From Rhizobium mongolense USDA 1844 (GTDB lineage: Bacteria; Pseudomonadota; Alphaproteobacteria; Rhizobiales; Rhizobiaceae), in assembly GCF_000419765.1 (NCBI RefSeq), contig NZ_ATTQ01000005.1, forward strand, positions 310,001-374,000: a DNA stretch of 64,000 nucleotides, in the 5' to 3' direction. A program made the position numbers and the translations under genes. Of the stretch, positions 16,178 to 24,222 are shown piece after piece; the first letter of the stretch is position 1; each line of letters starts with the position of its first letter. The notes beneath the pieces were generated by a model that was not told where the DNA came from, did not search any database, and saw nothing but the letters and a program-made list of their open reading frames with translations.

Positions 16178-18376
16178 ATGACCATTTCATCGCGCAAGGC
16201 AACACTGGCTGCCGTGCTTCTCGCGTCCGTTGCTTTCCCGGCCGCTGCGGAGCCTGTTTTCAATCGTATTGCGTCCTTCCCGGTTGCCGCAAACCTGCCC
16301 GCCGGCAAGGACAAGCTTTCCACGACCTCCGCCGAAATCATCACCGCCACCGACGACGGCAGGACGCTGATTTACAGCGACAGCCCGCTCGGCGCGATCG
16401 GCTTCGTCGACATCATCGATGCCAAGGCCCCCAAGGCCGGGGGCGCGCTGATAATGGATGGCGAGCCGACATCCGTTGCGTCGGCAGCCGGCAAGGCGCT
16501 CGTTGCCGTCAACACCGGCGAGAGTAAGCAGAAGCCTTCCGGCCGTCTGGCAATCGTCGACGTTGCCACCAAAAAGATCGAGAACACCTGCGATCTCGGC
16601 GGTCAGCCGGATTCGATCGCGCTCAACAAGGACAAGACACTCGGCACCATCGCCATCGAGAACGAGCGCGACGAAGACGTCAACGACGGCAAGATCCCGC
16701 AGATGCCGGCAGGCGATCTCGTTATCTTCCAGGTCAAGGACGGAGCGGTCGATTGCGGCACGATCAAGCACGTTGCGCTGACCGGCCTCTCGGCCGTCGC
16801 GCCGGAGGACCCGGAGCCGGAGTTCGTCGCCTTCAACGGCCAGGATGAGATCGCACTGACACTCCAGGAAAACAACGAGATCGTCATCATCGACGCCAAA
16901 ACCGCACAGGTGACGACGCATTTCTCCGCGGGCAGCACGAACCTTTCCGGTATCGACACGAAGAAGGACGGGGCGCTGAAGTTTGCTGGCGAACTGAAGG
17001 GTGTTCTGCGCGAACCTGACGCTGTGAAATGGCTGGACGACAACCGTCTCGTCGTCGCCAACGAAGGCGATTACGAAGGCGGCTCGCGCGGGTTCACGAT
17101 CTTCGACAAGACCGGCAAGGTTCTCTACGAATCCGGCAGCTCCTTCGAGCGCGCCGTGGCTGATCTCGGCCATTATCCGGACGGCCGCTCTTCCTCGAAG
17201 GGCGTCGAACCGGAGGGACTGGAAGCAGCCACCTACGGAGGCCAGCAATATTTCTTCGTGCTTGCCGAGCGCTCTTCTGTTGTCGGCGTCTACAAGGACA
17301 CGGGCGCCGACCCGGAACTCTCGCAGATATTGCCATCGGGCGTTTCGCCGGAAGGCGCTGTCGCGATCCCCTCGCGCAATCTCTTTGCGACCGCCAACGA
17401 AGTCGATCTCGGCGAGGACGGCGGCCCGCGCTCGCATGTGATGATCTACGAGCTTGCCGAAGGAGAGAAGGCCTATCCGCAGATCGTCGCGGCCGAGAAG
17501 GATGGCAACCCGGTCGGCTTTGCCGCCCTTTCGGGCCTTGCTGCCGTTCCGGAAAAGCCCGGGAAGCTCTTTGCGGTCAGCGACAGCGTGCTCGGCATGC
17601 AGCCGACGATCTACACGGTCGACGCGACGCAGAAGCCCGCCGTCATCACCGAGACGCTGACGGTCAAGCGTGACGGTGCTGCCGCCCAGAAGCTCGACAT
17701 CGAGGGCATCGCGGTCGATGAGCAGGGCTGGTTCTGGCTTGCTTCCGAAGGCAACAGCGAAAAGCTGCTGCCGCACGCGCTCTACCATGTCAATCCGAAG
17801 GGCGAGATCAAGGCCGAGGTCGCCTTGCCGAAGGAACTGACGGCCAACGAAATCCGCTACGGTTTCGAAGGCGTGACGATCATCGGCTCCGGCGATGATG
17901 CCACGCTGTGGATGGCAATTCAGCGTGAATGGAAGGACGACGAGAAGGGCTTCGTCAAGCTCGTCTGCTACAATCCGAAGCGCAAGGAATGGGGCGCCGT
18001 GCGCTACCCGCTCGACAAGTCCGACAACGGCTGGGTCGGTCTTTCGGAAATCTCTGCCCATGGCGACAGCGTCTATATCATCGAGCGCGACAACCTCGTG
18101 GGGGATGCAGCGAAGTTGAAGAAGCTCTATAAGGTGGCGATCGCCGATCTCAAGTCCGCCAAGCTCGGCGGCGAGCTGCCGGCCGTCAAGAAGACCGAAG
18201 CCTACGACTTCGTCAACGAGCTGAAGACGGCCACAAACGGCTACGTGCTCGACAAGATCGAAGGCTTCACCTTCGACGCCGGCGGCAAGGCCTTTGCCGT
18301 CACCGACAACGACGGGGTGAGCGACTCCTCAGGTGAAACCCTGTTCTTCCCGGTCAACCTGGTCGGCACGAACTGA
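16178..18376 (+). CDS. Exported esterase-like/phytase-family beta-propeller protein
   Basis: The ATG at 16178 has GGGGGA five nt upstream, and the preceding in-frame codons cover the putative Pho box, so I start here. The 732-residue product has a signal peptide (KATLAAVLLASVAFPAAAEP). An N-terminal half contains repeated strand patterns such as GRLAIVDVATKKIENTCDLG, like surface beta-propellers. A C-terminal esterase-like phytase domain (about residues 350-720) shows DNRLVVANEGDYEGGSRGF, EPEGLEAATYG, LDIEGIAVDEQGWFWLASEG and LDKIEGFTFDAGGKAFAVTD. The Pho box suggests induction under phosphate starvation and a role in releasing phosphate from organic phosphoesters in the periplasm. Enzymatic activity is inferred, since many members are uncharacterised. 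Confidence 0.85.
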   Translation: MTISSRKATLAAVLLASVAFPAAAEPVFNRIASFPVAANLPAGKDKLSTTSAEIITATDDGRTLIYSDSPLGAIGFVDIIDAKAPKAGGALIMDGEPTSVASAAGKALVAVNTGESKQKPSGRLAIVDVATKKIENTCDLGGQPDSIALNKDKTLGTIAIENERDEDVNDGKIPQMPAGDLVIFQVKDGAVDCGTIKHVALTGLSAVAPEDPEPEFVAFNGQDEIALTLQENNEIVIIDAKTAQVTTHFSAGSTNLSGIDTKKDGALKFAGELKGVLREPDAVKWLDDNRLVVANEGDYEGGSRGFTIFDKTGKVLYESGSSFERAVADLGHYPDGRSSSKGVEPEGLEAATYGGQQYFFVLAERSSVVGVYKDTGADPELSQILPSGVSPEGAVAIPSRNLFATANEVDLGEDGGPRSHVMIYELAEGEKAYPQIVAAEKDGNPVGFAALSGLAAVPEKPGKLFAVSDSVLGMQPTIYTVDATQKPAVITETLTVKRDGAAAQKLDIEGIAVDEQGWFWLASEGNSEKLLPHALYHVNPKGEIKAEVALPKELTANEIRYGFEGVTIIGSGDDATLWMAIQREWKDDEKGFVKLVCYNPKRKEWGAVRYPLDKSDNGWVGLSEISAHGDSVYIIERDNLVGDAAKLKKLYKVAIADLKSAKLGGELPAVKKTEAYDFVNELKTATNGYVLDKIEGFTFDAGGKAFAVTDNDGVSDSSGETLFFPVNLVGTN

Positions 18377-18393
18377 GGTTCCCGAACTGAAAG

Positions 18394-18424
18394 AAATGGC
18401 CGGGTCAAACCCGGCCATTTTTGA
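18394..18424. terminator. Bidirectional terminator between convergent genes
   Basis: AAATGGCCGGGT, a CAA loop and ACCCGGCCATTT form a perfect 12-bp stem followed by TT. It serves the phytase-like gene on the plus strand and the aldo/keto reductase (stop at 18441) on the minus strand. Confidence 0.9.
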
Positions 18425-18440
18425 TTCTGAAAGGATACGC

Positions 18441-19427
18441 TTACCAGCGCTGATGCACATGCGGTGCAATCAGCCGCTCGTAGATCTCGCGGGTCGCGTC
18501 CATCACGTCGTGGGATAGCGGCGCGAGATTGGCAGCCGATGCGTTGGCCCTTGCCTGTTCGGCGTTGCGCGCGCCGGGGATGACCACGGTCACGGCATCG
18601 TTCATCAGGATCCAGCGCAGCGCAAAGGCCGCCATCGTGGCACCCTGCGGCACCAGCTTGCGCACCTCCTCGACCGCTTGCAGGCCGACCTCGAAGGGAA
18701 CGCCCGCGAAGGTCTCGCCGACATCGAAAGCCTCGCCGTGGCGGTTGAAATTGCGGTGGTCGTCGCTTGCGAATTTGGTGTCGCGGGTGATCTTGCCGGA
18801 GAGCAGGCCACTTGCGAGCGGCACGCGGGCAATCACGGCGACGTTCCTGCGGCGGGCTTCCTGGAAGAACAGGCGATCGGGGCGCTGACGGAAGATGTTG
18901 TAGATGATCTGGATGCTTTCAACGCCTGGAAACTCGATTGCTTTCAAGCCCTCCTCCACCGTCGAAACGCTGACGCCATAGCCCTTGATCTTGCCGGCCT
19001 TCTGCAGCTCGTTGAGACCGTCGAAGGCTTGCGAACGGTAAAGCACCTCCGTCGGCGGGCAGTGGAGTTGGACGAGGTCGAGACTGTCGACCTGCAGGTT
19101 CTTCAGGCTGCGGTCGATGAAGCCTTCGAGATTGGCCTTGGTGTACCCGCCGGCGACATGCGGGTTCAGCCTTCGGCCAGCCTTGGTGGCGACCATCGGG
19201 CGCGTTCCGCCACGGTTCTTCAGCACGTCGGCGACGATCTTTTCCGATCGGCCGTCGCCATAAACGTCCGCCGTGTCGATGAAGGTGATGCCGGCGTCGA
19301 GCGCCGCATTGAGGGCCGCCCGGCCGTCAGCCTCGCTAACATCGCCCCAGGAACCGCCTATCTGCCATGCGCCGAACCCGACATTGGTGACTGAAAACGG
19401 CATGCGGCCGAAAGAATGCTGTTTCAT
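18441..19427 (-). CDS. Aldo/keto reductase
   Basis: This 328-residue NADPH-dependent TIM-barrel oxidoreductase shows the catalytic tetrad: Asp51 and Tyr56 in FIDTADVYGDGRSE, Lys82 in VATKAG and His in LVQLHCPP. The cofactor-binding end has VVIPGARNAEQARANASAA. It groups with the YghZ/Tas-like AKRs that act on small aldehydes. GGAGG precedes the ATG. It is divergent from the cupin at 19644, from which it is separated by about 216 bp. Confidence 0.93.
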   Translation of the reverse strand: MKQHSFGRMPFSVTNVGFGAWQIGGSWGDVSEADGRAALNAALDAGITFIDTADVYGDGRSEKIVADVLKNRGGTRPMVATKAGRRLNPHVAGGYTKANLEGFIDRSLKNLQVDSLDLVQLHCPPTEVLYRSQAFDGLNELQKAGKIKGYGVSVSTVEEGLKAIEFPGVESIQIIYNIFRQRPDRLFFQEARRRNVAVIARVPLASGLLSGKITRDTKFASDDHRNFNRHGEAFDVGETFAGVPFEVGLQAVEEVRKLVPQGATMAAFALRWILMNDAVTVVIPGARNAEQARANASAANLAPLSHDVMDATREIYERLIAPHVHQRW

Positions 19428-19643
19428 GGGAATCCTCCATTCGTGATGAAAAAGCTCGCACGGCGACTATCAGCCAGGCACCGGGCGGACAAGCGCCTGC
19501 GGGGGAAATAGGGCGCAGACGTTGCTTATTCGAGAACGGTGCCTGATCGTCTGGCATATCTTCCCGCTCCACTTCAAATGGGCCGATCGATGACCTACTT
19601 TCTGCAGGAGACGCGCCGGATCAAACAACGAAGAGGCAATAGC

Positions 19644-20045
19644 ATGGAAATCAAGACAGCCGGTTCCCGGCCATCAGCGAAGGCTTCGGCGGACTATTTC
19701 GCTGGCACCGTGCGGCTTGATCCGTTGATCGAAGCGCCGGATCCGGCCCGCGTGAGGGTCGTGCACGTGACATTCGAGCCGGGAGCGCGCACCGCGTGGC
19801 ACACGCATCCTCTGGGCCAGACCCTGATCGTCACGTCCGGCAAGGGGCTTGTGCAGAGCTGGGGCGGCGAAATCCGCGAAATCCGGCCGGGCGACACCGT
19901 CTGGTTCGCAGCTGGCGAAAAGCACTGGCATGGCGCAGCCCCGGAAACGGCGATGACGCATATTGCCATCCAGGAATCACTGGATGGCAGCGTCGCCGAC
20001 TGGCTGGAGCAGGTCAGCGACGAGCAATATGCGGGAAAGGCCTGA
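19644..20045 (+). CDS. Cupin-domain protein (mandelonitrile lyase-like cupin family)
   Basis: This is a 133-residue single-domain cupin. The first motif is [20 protein letters not shown] and the second is [29 protein letters not shown], giving the HxH...(Q)...H metal-binding set. The start at 19644 has AGAGG eight nt upstream; the earlier in-frame ATGs at 19539 and 19590 lack such a site. Related proteins are annotated as (R)-mandelonitrile lyase-like or carboxymuconolactone-associated cupins, but the substrate is uncertain. The neighbouring divergent aldo/keto reductase may be co-regulated. Confidence 0.85.
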   Translation: MEIKTAGSRPSAKASADYFAGTVRLDPLIEAPDPARVRVVHVTFEPGARTAWHTHPLGQTLIVTSGKGLVQSWGGEIREIRPGDTVWFAAGEKHWHGAAPETAMTHIAIQESLDGSVADWLEQVSDEQYAGKA

Positions 20046-20221
20046 AGCGGCTTCAGACGCGAGAAAATGCGTCGGAAGTCCTGTCGATGCTAAGCTCTTG
20101 TGCGGCGACTGGACTTCGCTTTGAAAACAATTTCCGGACTGTCATGGTTTTGTCTCCAAACCTGCTTGACACTCAAATGCGAACCCCTTAGTTAGCCGCT
20201 CATCGAAGCGGCCTGTCCGTT

Positions 20222-20250
20222 TTGACAAGGATGCGAAAGCTCCGGATGAC
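20222..20250 (+). promoter_or_regulatory. Putative promoter of the tRNA-Asp pair
   Basis: TTGACA at 20222-20227 is a perfect -35. With 17-bp spacing the -10 would be the poor GATGAC (20245-20250). Position, about 13 nt before the first tRNA, suits a tRNA promoter, but the -10 is weak. Confidence 0.35.
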
Positions 20251-20262
20251 TTGAAATGAAGT

Positions 20263-20339
20263 GCGGGTGTAGCTCAGTCGGTTAGAGTGCCGGCCTGTCA
20301 CGCCGGAGGTCGCGGGTTCGAGCCCCGTCACTCGCGCCA
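20263..20339 (+). tRNA. tRNA-Asp (anticodon GTC)
   Basis: This 77-nt cloverleaf has acceptor GCGGGTG/CACTCGC with encoded CCA, D-arm AGCTCAGTCGGTTAGAGT, anticodon stem-loop CCGGCCTGTCACGCCGG with anticodon GTC, and T-arm CGGGTTCGAGCCCCG. It is identical to the second copy at 20387. Confidence 0.98.
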
Positions 20340-20386
20340 TTTTAAGATGTGCCGCAAGGCGCTTTCCGGCCTTTCCTTCACGATGC

Positions 20387-20463
20387 GCGGGTGTAGCTCA
20401 GTCGGTTAGAGTGCCGGCCTGTCACGCCGGAGGTCGCGGGTTCGAGCCCCGTCACTCGCGCCA
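20387..20463 (+). tRNA. tRNA-Asp (anticodon GTC), second copy
   Basis: Identical over 77 nt to the tRNA at 20263 and separated from it by 47 nt of unrelated sequence, so the pair is a tandem duplication probably cotranscribed. CCA is encoded. Confidence 0.98.
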
Positions 20464-20709
20464 TTCTTTTCTCCGAGCCATGCAGTTTTTGGTTGGCTGC
20501 CATGCAGCCTCTCGCAACTTGTGCGTATTTGTCGCGACATCGTTGCATCTGCTTGATAATGTCGCATCCTCACAGGTGGAATTGGCTTTCTAAAAGTCTT
20601 GCGCCATGGCTCCGGCTGCGCTAACCACGGCTTGTTGCAACGCACGTTCGCTTGCCGGGCATTTGCCCGTTGCGCTTCCTGGCGCATTCGGCAAGCAGGG
20701 ATGAACATG

Positions 20710-21075
20710 ATGACTGAACTGCTCAGTTCCTATATTCCGATCGCTATCTTCATCGGCATTGCCCTGGTCATCGGCCTGGCGCTTCTGATTGCGCCGTTTG
20801 CCGTGGCCTTCAAGGCGCCCGATTCGGAAAAGCTTTCCGCATACGAATGCGGCTTCAACGCCTTCGACGACGCTCGCATGAAATTCGACATCCGCTTCTA
20901 TCTCGTGTCGATTCTCTTCATCATCTTCGACCTCGAAGTCGCCTTCCTCTTCCCCTGGGCCGTTTCCTTCGGCGCCATCGGCTGGTTCGGCTTCTGGTCC
21001 ATGATGGTCTTCCTGCTCGTGCTCACCGTCGGCTTTATCTATGAATGGAAGAAGGGAGCCCTGGAATGGCAGTGA
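20710..21075 (+). CDS. nuoA: NADH-quinone oxidoreductase subunit A
   Basis: This 121-residue membrane subunit of complex I has three transmembrane helices and the conserved loop [20 protein letters not shown] between the first two, which contributes to the quinone site. I choose the third ATG (20710, MTELLSSY), with AGGGA nine nt upstream, because the family begins there; ATGs at 20701 and 20707 are possible. It opens the nuo operon. The stop codon lies inside nuoB (10-nt overlap), implying translational coupling. Confidence 0.97.
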   Translation: MTELLSSYIPIAIFIGIALVIGLALLIAPFAVAFKAPDSEKLSAYECGFNAFDDARMKFDIRFYLVSILFIIFDLEVAFLFPWAVSFGAIGWFGFWSMMVFLLVLTVGFIYEWKKGALEWQ

Positions 21076-21650
21076 CCCCCTCAAGCAATCACGCGCTCGT
21101 GGCGCCGCAGCCGAAGGGGATCATCGATCCCGCAACCGGCAAGCCGATCGGCAGCAACGACGCGTTCTTCGGCGAGATCAACAACGAACTGGCCGACAAG
21201 GGTTTTCTCGTCACCTCGACCGACGAACTGATCAACTGGGCGCGTACCGGCTCGCTGATGTGGATGACCTTCGGTCTCGCCTGCTGCGCCGTCGAGATGA
21301 TGCAGCTGTCGATGCCGCGTTACGACGTCGAGCGTTTCGGCTTTGCGCCGCGCGCTTCGCCACGCCAGTCGGACGTGATGATTGTTGCTGGCACGCTCAC
21401 CAACAAGATGGCGCCCGCGCTCCGTAAGGTCTATGACCAGATGCCTGAGCCGCGTTACGTGATCTCGATGGGCTCCTGCGCCAATGGCGGCGGCTACTAT
21501 CATTATTCTTATTCGGTGGTGCGCGGCTGCGACCGCGTCGTGCCGATCGACATCTACGTGCCGGGCTGTCCCCCCACAGCGGAGGCGCTGCTTTACGGCG
21601 TGCTTCTGCTGCAGAAGAAGATCCGGCGCACCGGCACGATCGAGCGGTAA
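21066..21650 (+). CDS. nuoB: NADH-quinone oxidoreductase subunit B
   Basis: This 194-residue peripheral-arm subunit carries the terminal iron-sulfur cluster N2. Ligands are the tandem Cys in LACCAVEMM and the Cys in GSCANGG and PGCPP. The ATG at 21066 overlaps the end of nuoA. The N-terminal 40 residues ([17 protein letters not shown]) form the usual alphaproteobacterial extension, similar to the mitochondrial subunit. Confidence 0.98.
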   Translation: MAVTPSSNHALVAPQPKGIIDPATGKPIGSNDAFFGEINNELADKGFLVTSTDELINWARTGSLMWMTFGLACCAVEMMQLSMPRYDVERFGFAPRASPRQSDVMIVAGTLTNKMAPALRKVYDQMPEPRYVISMGSCANGGGYYHYSYSVVRGCDRVVPIDIYVPGCPPTAEALLYGVLLLQKKIRRTGTIER

Positions 21651-21668
21651 GGGTTAAGGACAAGACAT

Positions 21669-22271
21669 ATGAGCGAAGCCCTCACTGAGCTTTCGTCCTA
21701 TCTCTCGGAAGCGCGTGGCAGCCTGATTGCCGCGACGCAACTGAAATTCGGCGAGCTGACACTGACTACGACGGGCGAAAACCTGATCGCGCTTCTGACG
21801 TTCCTGCGCGATGACGCTAAGTGCAGTTTCGTCAACCTGACGGACATCTGCGGCGTCGATTGGCCGCAGCGCGAAAAGCGTTTCGACGTTGTGTATCATC
21901 TTTTGTCGCCGAAGCAGAACCTGCGCATCCGCGTGAAGGTCGCGACCGACGAGGATACGCCGGTTCCGTCGGCCTGCGCGGTCTATCCCGGCGCCGACTG
22001 GTTCGAGCGCGAGACCTGGGACATGTACGGCGTTCTCTTCACCGGCCACCCGGATCTCCGCCGCATCCTGACTGACTACGGTTTCGAAGGACATCCACTT
22101 CGCAAGGACTTTCCGACGACCGGCTTCGTCGAAGTCCGTTACGACGATGCGGCAAAGCGGGTCGTTTACGAGCCGGTGGAATTGAAGCAGGAATTCCGCA
22201 ACTTCGACTTCATGTCGCCTTGGGAAGGCACCGAATACGTGCTGCCGGGCGATGAGAAGGCGAAGCAGTAG
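21669..22271 (+). CDS. nuoC: NADH-quinone oxidoreductase subunit C
   Basis: This 200-residue hydrophilic subunit (30-kDa homologue) joins NuoD in the quinone module. The family signature [20 protein letters not shown] and [12 protein letters not shown] are present. AAGGACA precedes the ATG. It is a separate gene here, unlike the fused nuoCD of enterobacteria. Between its stop and nuoD lie 472 bp holding a broken four-helix-bundle gene. Confidence 0.97.
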   Translation: MSEALTELSSYLSEARGSLIAATQLKFGELTLTTTGENLIALLTFLRDDAKCSFVNLTDICGVDWPQREKRFDVVYHLLSPKQNLRIRVKVATDEDTPVPSACAVYPGADWFERETWDMYGVLFTGHPDLRRILTDYGFEGHPLRKDFPTTGFVEVRYDDAAKRVVYEPVELKQEFRNFDFMSPWEGTEYVLPGDEKAKQ

Positions 22272-22272
22272 A

Positions 22273-22688
22273 AGCGAATAGTGAACAGCGACGAGTTGGG
22301 AAGGGGTTGCAGACGATAAACTTCGACAAGGATCTCAAGGTCTGGCAGTTGGCGATCGATCTCGTGGACTGTTATCCGATGACCAAGGATTTTCCCAAGT
22401 CGGAGGTTTTACGGTCTGACGACCCCAGATGCAGGGCAGCAAATTCGATTGCTGCCAATATTGCTGAAGGGCACGGACGTGAAGTCATGGGACGCTTTAT
22501 CATGATCTGCGCATGTCCCAGATTCGTTGACGGAATTGGAAACGGATATTCATTTCTCACCGCGTCGGTTTGCTCGGCGAGATTGAATTCAGGAAGATGA
22601 CCGAAAATGCGACGAGATCAGAGGGATGATCAGAGCGCTGATAGGGAGTCTCCAGGAGAAACAATGAAACGGAACGAAGCTATTCGCT
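22273..22688. mobile_element. Insertion-like unit between nuoC and nuoD with terminal inverted repeats
   Basis: AGCGAATAG at 22273-22281 is matched by its inverse CTATTCGCT at 22680-22688, bracketing a decayed four-helix-bundle (S23/IVP-type) gene. The right end continues as a 7-nt tandem array, GCTATTC twice and GCCATTC twice (22679-22706). Genes of this family are known from intervening sequences in 23S rRNA that are flanked by complementary ends. Reading this as a mobile unit is inference. Confidence 0.5.
22307..22667 (+). pseudogene. Four-helix-bundle (S23 / 23S rRNA intervening sequence) protein gene, multiply frameshifted
   Basis: A TTG start at 22307 leads to FDKDLKVWQLAIDLVDCYP and MTKDFPKSEV, the first helix of the TIGR02436 four-helix family. 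Small indels then scramble what should read YGLT.QMRRAA into LRSDDPRC before the frame recovers at AANSIAANIAEGHGRE, the family's most conserved block. After VMGRFI it shifts again. Remnants SLTELETDIHF, LLGEIEFRKMTENAT and [14 protein letters not shown] are found in successive frames up to the stop at 22667. At least five indels mean no functional protein. Function of the family is unknown. Confidence 0.8.
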
Positions 22689-22706
22689 ATTCGCCATTCG
22701 CCATTC
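22679..22706. repeat. 7-nt tandem repeat array
   Basis: GCTATTC occurs twice, then GCCATTC twice, in a continuous 28-nt run at the right edge of the insertion between nuoC and nuoD. The following GCCTAAC may be a degenerate fifth unit. Confidence 0.85.
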
Positions 22707-22743
22707 GCCTAACCAGCGGCGCGTTTGGCTTGGAGTTTGCAGC

Positions 22744-23934
22744 ATGACCGAACATAACGTCCGCAACTTCAACATCAATTTCGGACCACAGCATCCGGCG
22801 GCGCACGGCGTTCTTCGTCTTGTCCTGGAGCTTGACGGCGAAATTGTGGAGCGCGTCGATCCGCATATCGGCCTGCTCCATCGCGGCACCGAGAAGCTGA
22901 TCGAAACCAAGACCTATCTGCAGGCCGTTCCTTATTTCGATCGCCTCGATTATGTGGCGCCGATGAACCAGGAACATGCCTACGCGCTGGCCGTCGAGAA
23001 GCTGCTCGGCATCGAGATCCCGATTCGCGGTCAGCTGATCCGCGTTCTCTATTCGGAAATCGGCCGTATCCTGTCGCATCTCCTCAACGTCACGACCCAG
23101 GCCATGGACGTCGGGGCGCTGACGCCGCCGCTCTGGGGCTTCGAAGAGCGCGAAAAGCTGATGGTGTTTTATGAGCGCGCTTCCGGCTCGCGCATGCATG
23201 CGGCTTATTTCCGTCCGGGCGGCGTCCATCAGGATCTGCCGGAAAAGCTCGTTCAGGATATCGGCGACTGGTGCGATCCGTTCCTGAAGGCGTTGGATGA
23301 CATTGACGATCTTCTGACCGGCAACCGCATCTTCAAGCAACGTAACGTCGATATCGGCGTGGTATCGCTGGAGGACTGCTGGGCTTGGGGCTTCTCGGGC
23401 GTCATGGTCCGCGGTTCGGGCGCTGCCTGGGACCTACGCCGTGCGCAGCCTTACGAATGCTATTCCGATCTCGAGTTCGATATCCCGATCGGCAAGAACG
23501 GCGACTGTTATGACCGTTACCTGATCCGCATGATCGAAATGCGTGAATCGGTCCGCATCATGAAGCAGTGCGTGAACCGGCTGCTTGGCGATGCCAGCAC
23601 TGGACCGTTCTCGTCGGTCGACGGCAAGGTGGTGCCGCCGAAGCGCGGCGAGATGAAGCGCTCGATGGAAGCTCTGATCCACCACTTCAAGCTCTATACC
23701 GAAGGCTACCACGTTCCGGCCGGCGAAGTTTATGCCGCCGTCGAGGCGCCGAAGGGCGAGTTCGGTGTCTATCTCGTCTCCGACGGCTCCAACAAGCCGT
23801 ATCGCTGCAAGATCAAGGCTCCGGGCTATGCCCATCTTCAGGCGATGGATTTCATGTGCCGCGGCCACCAGTTGGCTGACGTCGCTGCCATTCTCGGCTC
23901 GCTCGACATCGTGTTCGGCGAGGTGGACCGCTGA
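22744..23934 (+). CDS. nuoD: NADH-quinone oxidoreductase subunit D
   Basis: This 396-residue 49-kDa-type subunit forms the quinone pocket with NuoB. Conserved elements are [17 protein letters not shown] near the N-terminus (the quinone-binding His), [21 protein letters not shown] and the C-terminal [13 protein letters not shown] lies nine nt before the ATG. The stop overlaps the next start as TGATG. Confidence 0.98.
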   Translation: MTEHNVRNFNINFGPQHPAAHGVLRLVLELDGEIVERVDPHIGLLHRGTEKLIETKTYLQAVPYFDRLDYVAPMNQEHAYALAVEKLLGIEIPIRGQLIRVLYSEIGRILSHLLNVTTQAMDVGALTPPLWGFEEREKLMVFYERASGSRMHAAYFRPGGVHQDLPEKLVQDIGDWCDPFLKALDDIDDLLTGNRIFKQRNVDIGVVSLEDCWAWGFSGVMVRGSGAAWDLRRAQPYECYSDLEFDIPIGKNGDCYDRYLIRMIEMRESVRIMKQCVNRLLGDASTGPFSSVDGKVVPPKRGEMKRSMEALIHHFKLYTEGYHVPAGEVYAAVEAPKGEFGVYLVSDGSNKPYRCKIKAPGYAHLQAMDFMCRGHQLADVAAILGSLDIVFGEVDR

Positions 23935-24206
23935 TGCAGCTTGCCGCGTTTTCAGCAGTCGTTTTCCTCATGGCATCCGGAGCGTTCGCTCAGGACAATC
24001 AGGGATTCGGCCAGAAGCTGGGCGCGCAGGATGTAGCGCCTCCGGGCGGCCAGGCCTCCATGGGCGAGCTATTGTCCAGGGGCTATGAAATCAAAGCTGC
24101 CGTTCCGAACGGCAACAAGTTCGTTGTATTTATGCAGAAAGACCAGTCGGCCTATGCTTGCGAGATGCAGTCTCTGACAGCCTCGCAGTGTGGGACCCTA
24201 AACTGA
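23934..24206 (+). CDS. Small exported protein encoded within the nuo operon
   Basis: This is a 90-residue protein whose start overlaps the nuoD stop (TGATG), so it is translationally coupled. Residues 1-19 form a signal peptide (FSAVVFLMASGAFA, cleavage before QDN). The mature part, about 70 residues, has GELLSRGYEIKAAVPNGNKFVVFMQKDQSAYACEMQSL, a compact sheet-like pattern, and two Cys (ACEM and QCGT) that could form a disulfide. It probably resides in the periplasm, whereas NuoD and NuoE are cytoplasmic, which makes its placement unexpected. I recognise it only as a rhizobial hypothetical protein. Confidence 0.85.
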   Translation: MQLAAFSAVVFLMASGAFAQDNQGFGQKLGAQDVAPPGGQASMGELLSRGYEIKAAVPNGNKFVVFMQKDQSAYACEMQSLTASQCGTLN

Positions 24207-24222
24207 CAAGGCGTGAGGAAGA

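Noticed and set aside
16187..18061. 624-codon minus-strand frame opposite the phytase-like gene
   Set aside because: Shadow of codon bias; Arg/Asp-rich low-information sequence with no domain.
20406..20708. Minus-strand ORF over the second tRNA-Asp
   Set aside because: It reads through a tRNA gene; its 3' part (GASDGARTRDLRRDRPAL) is the familiar spurious translation of tRNA sequence.
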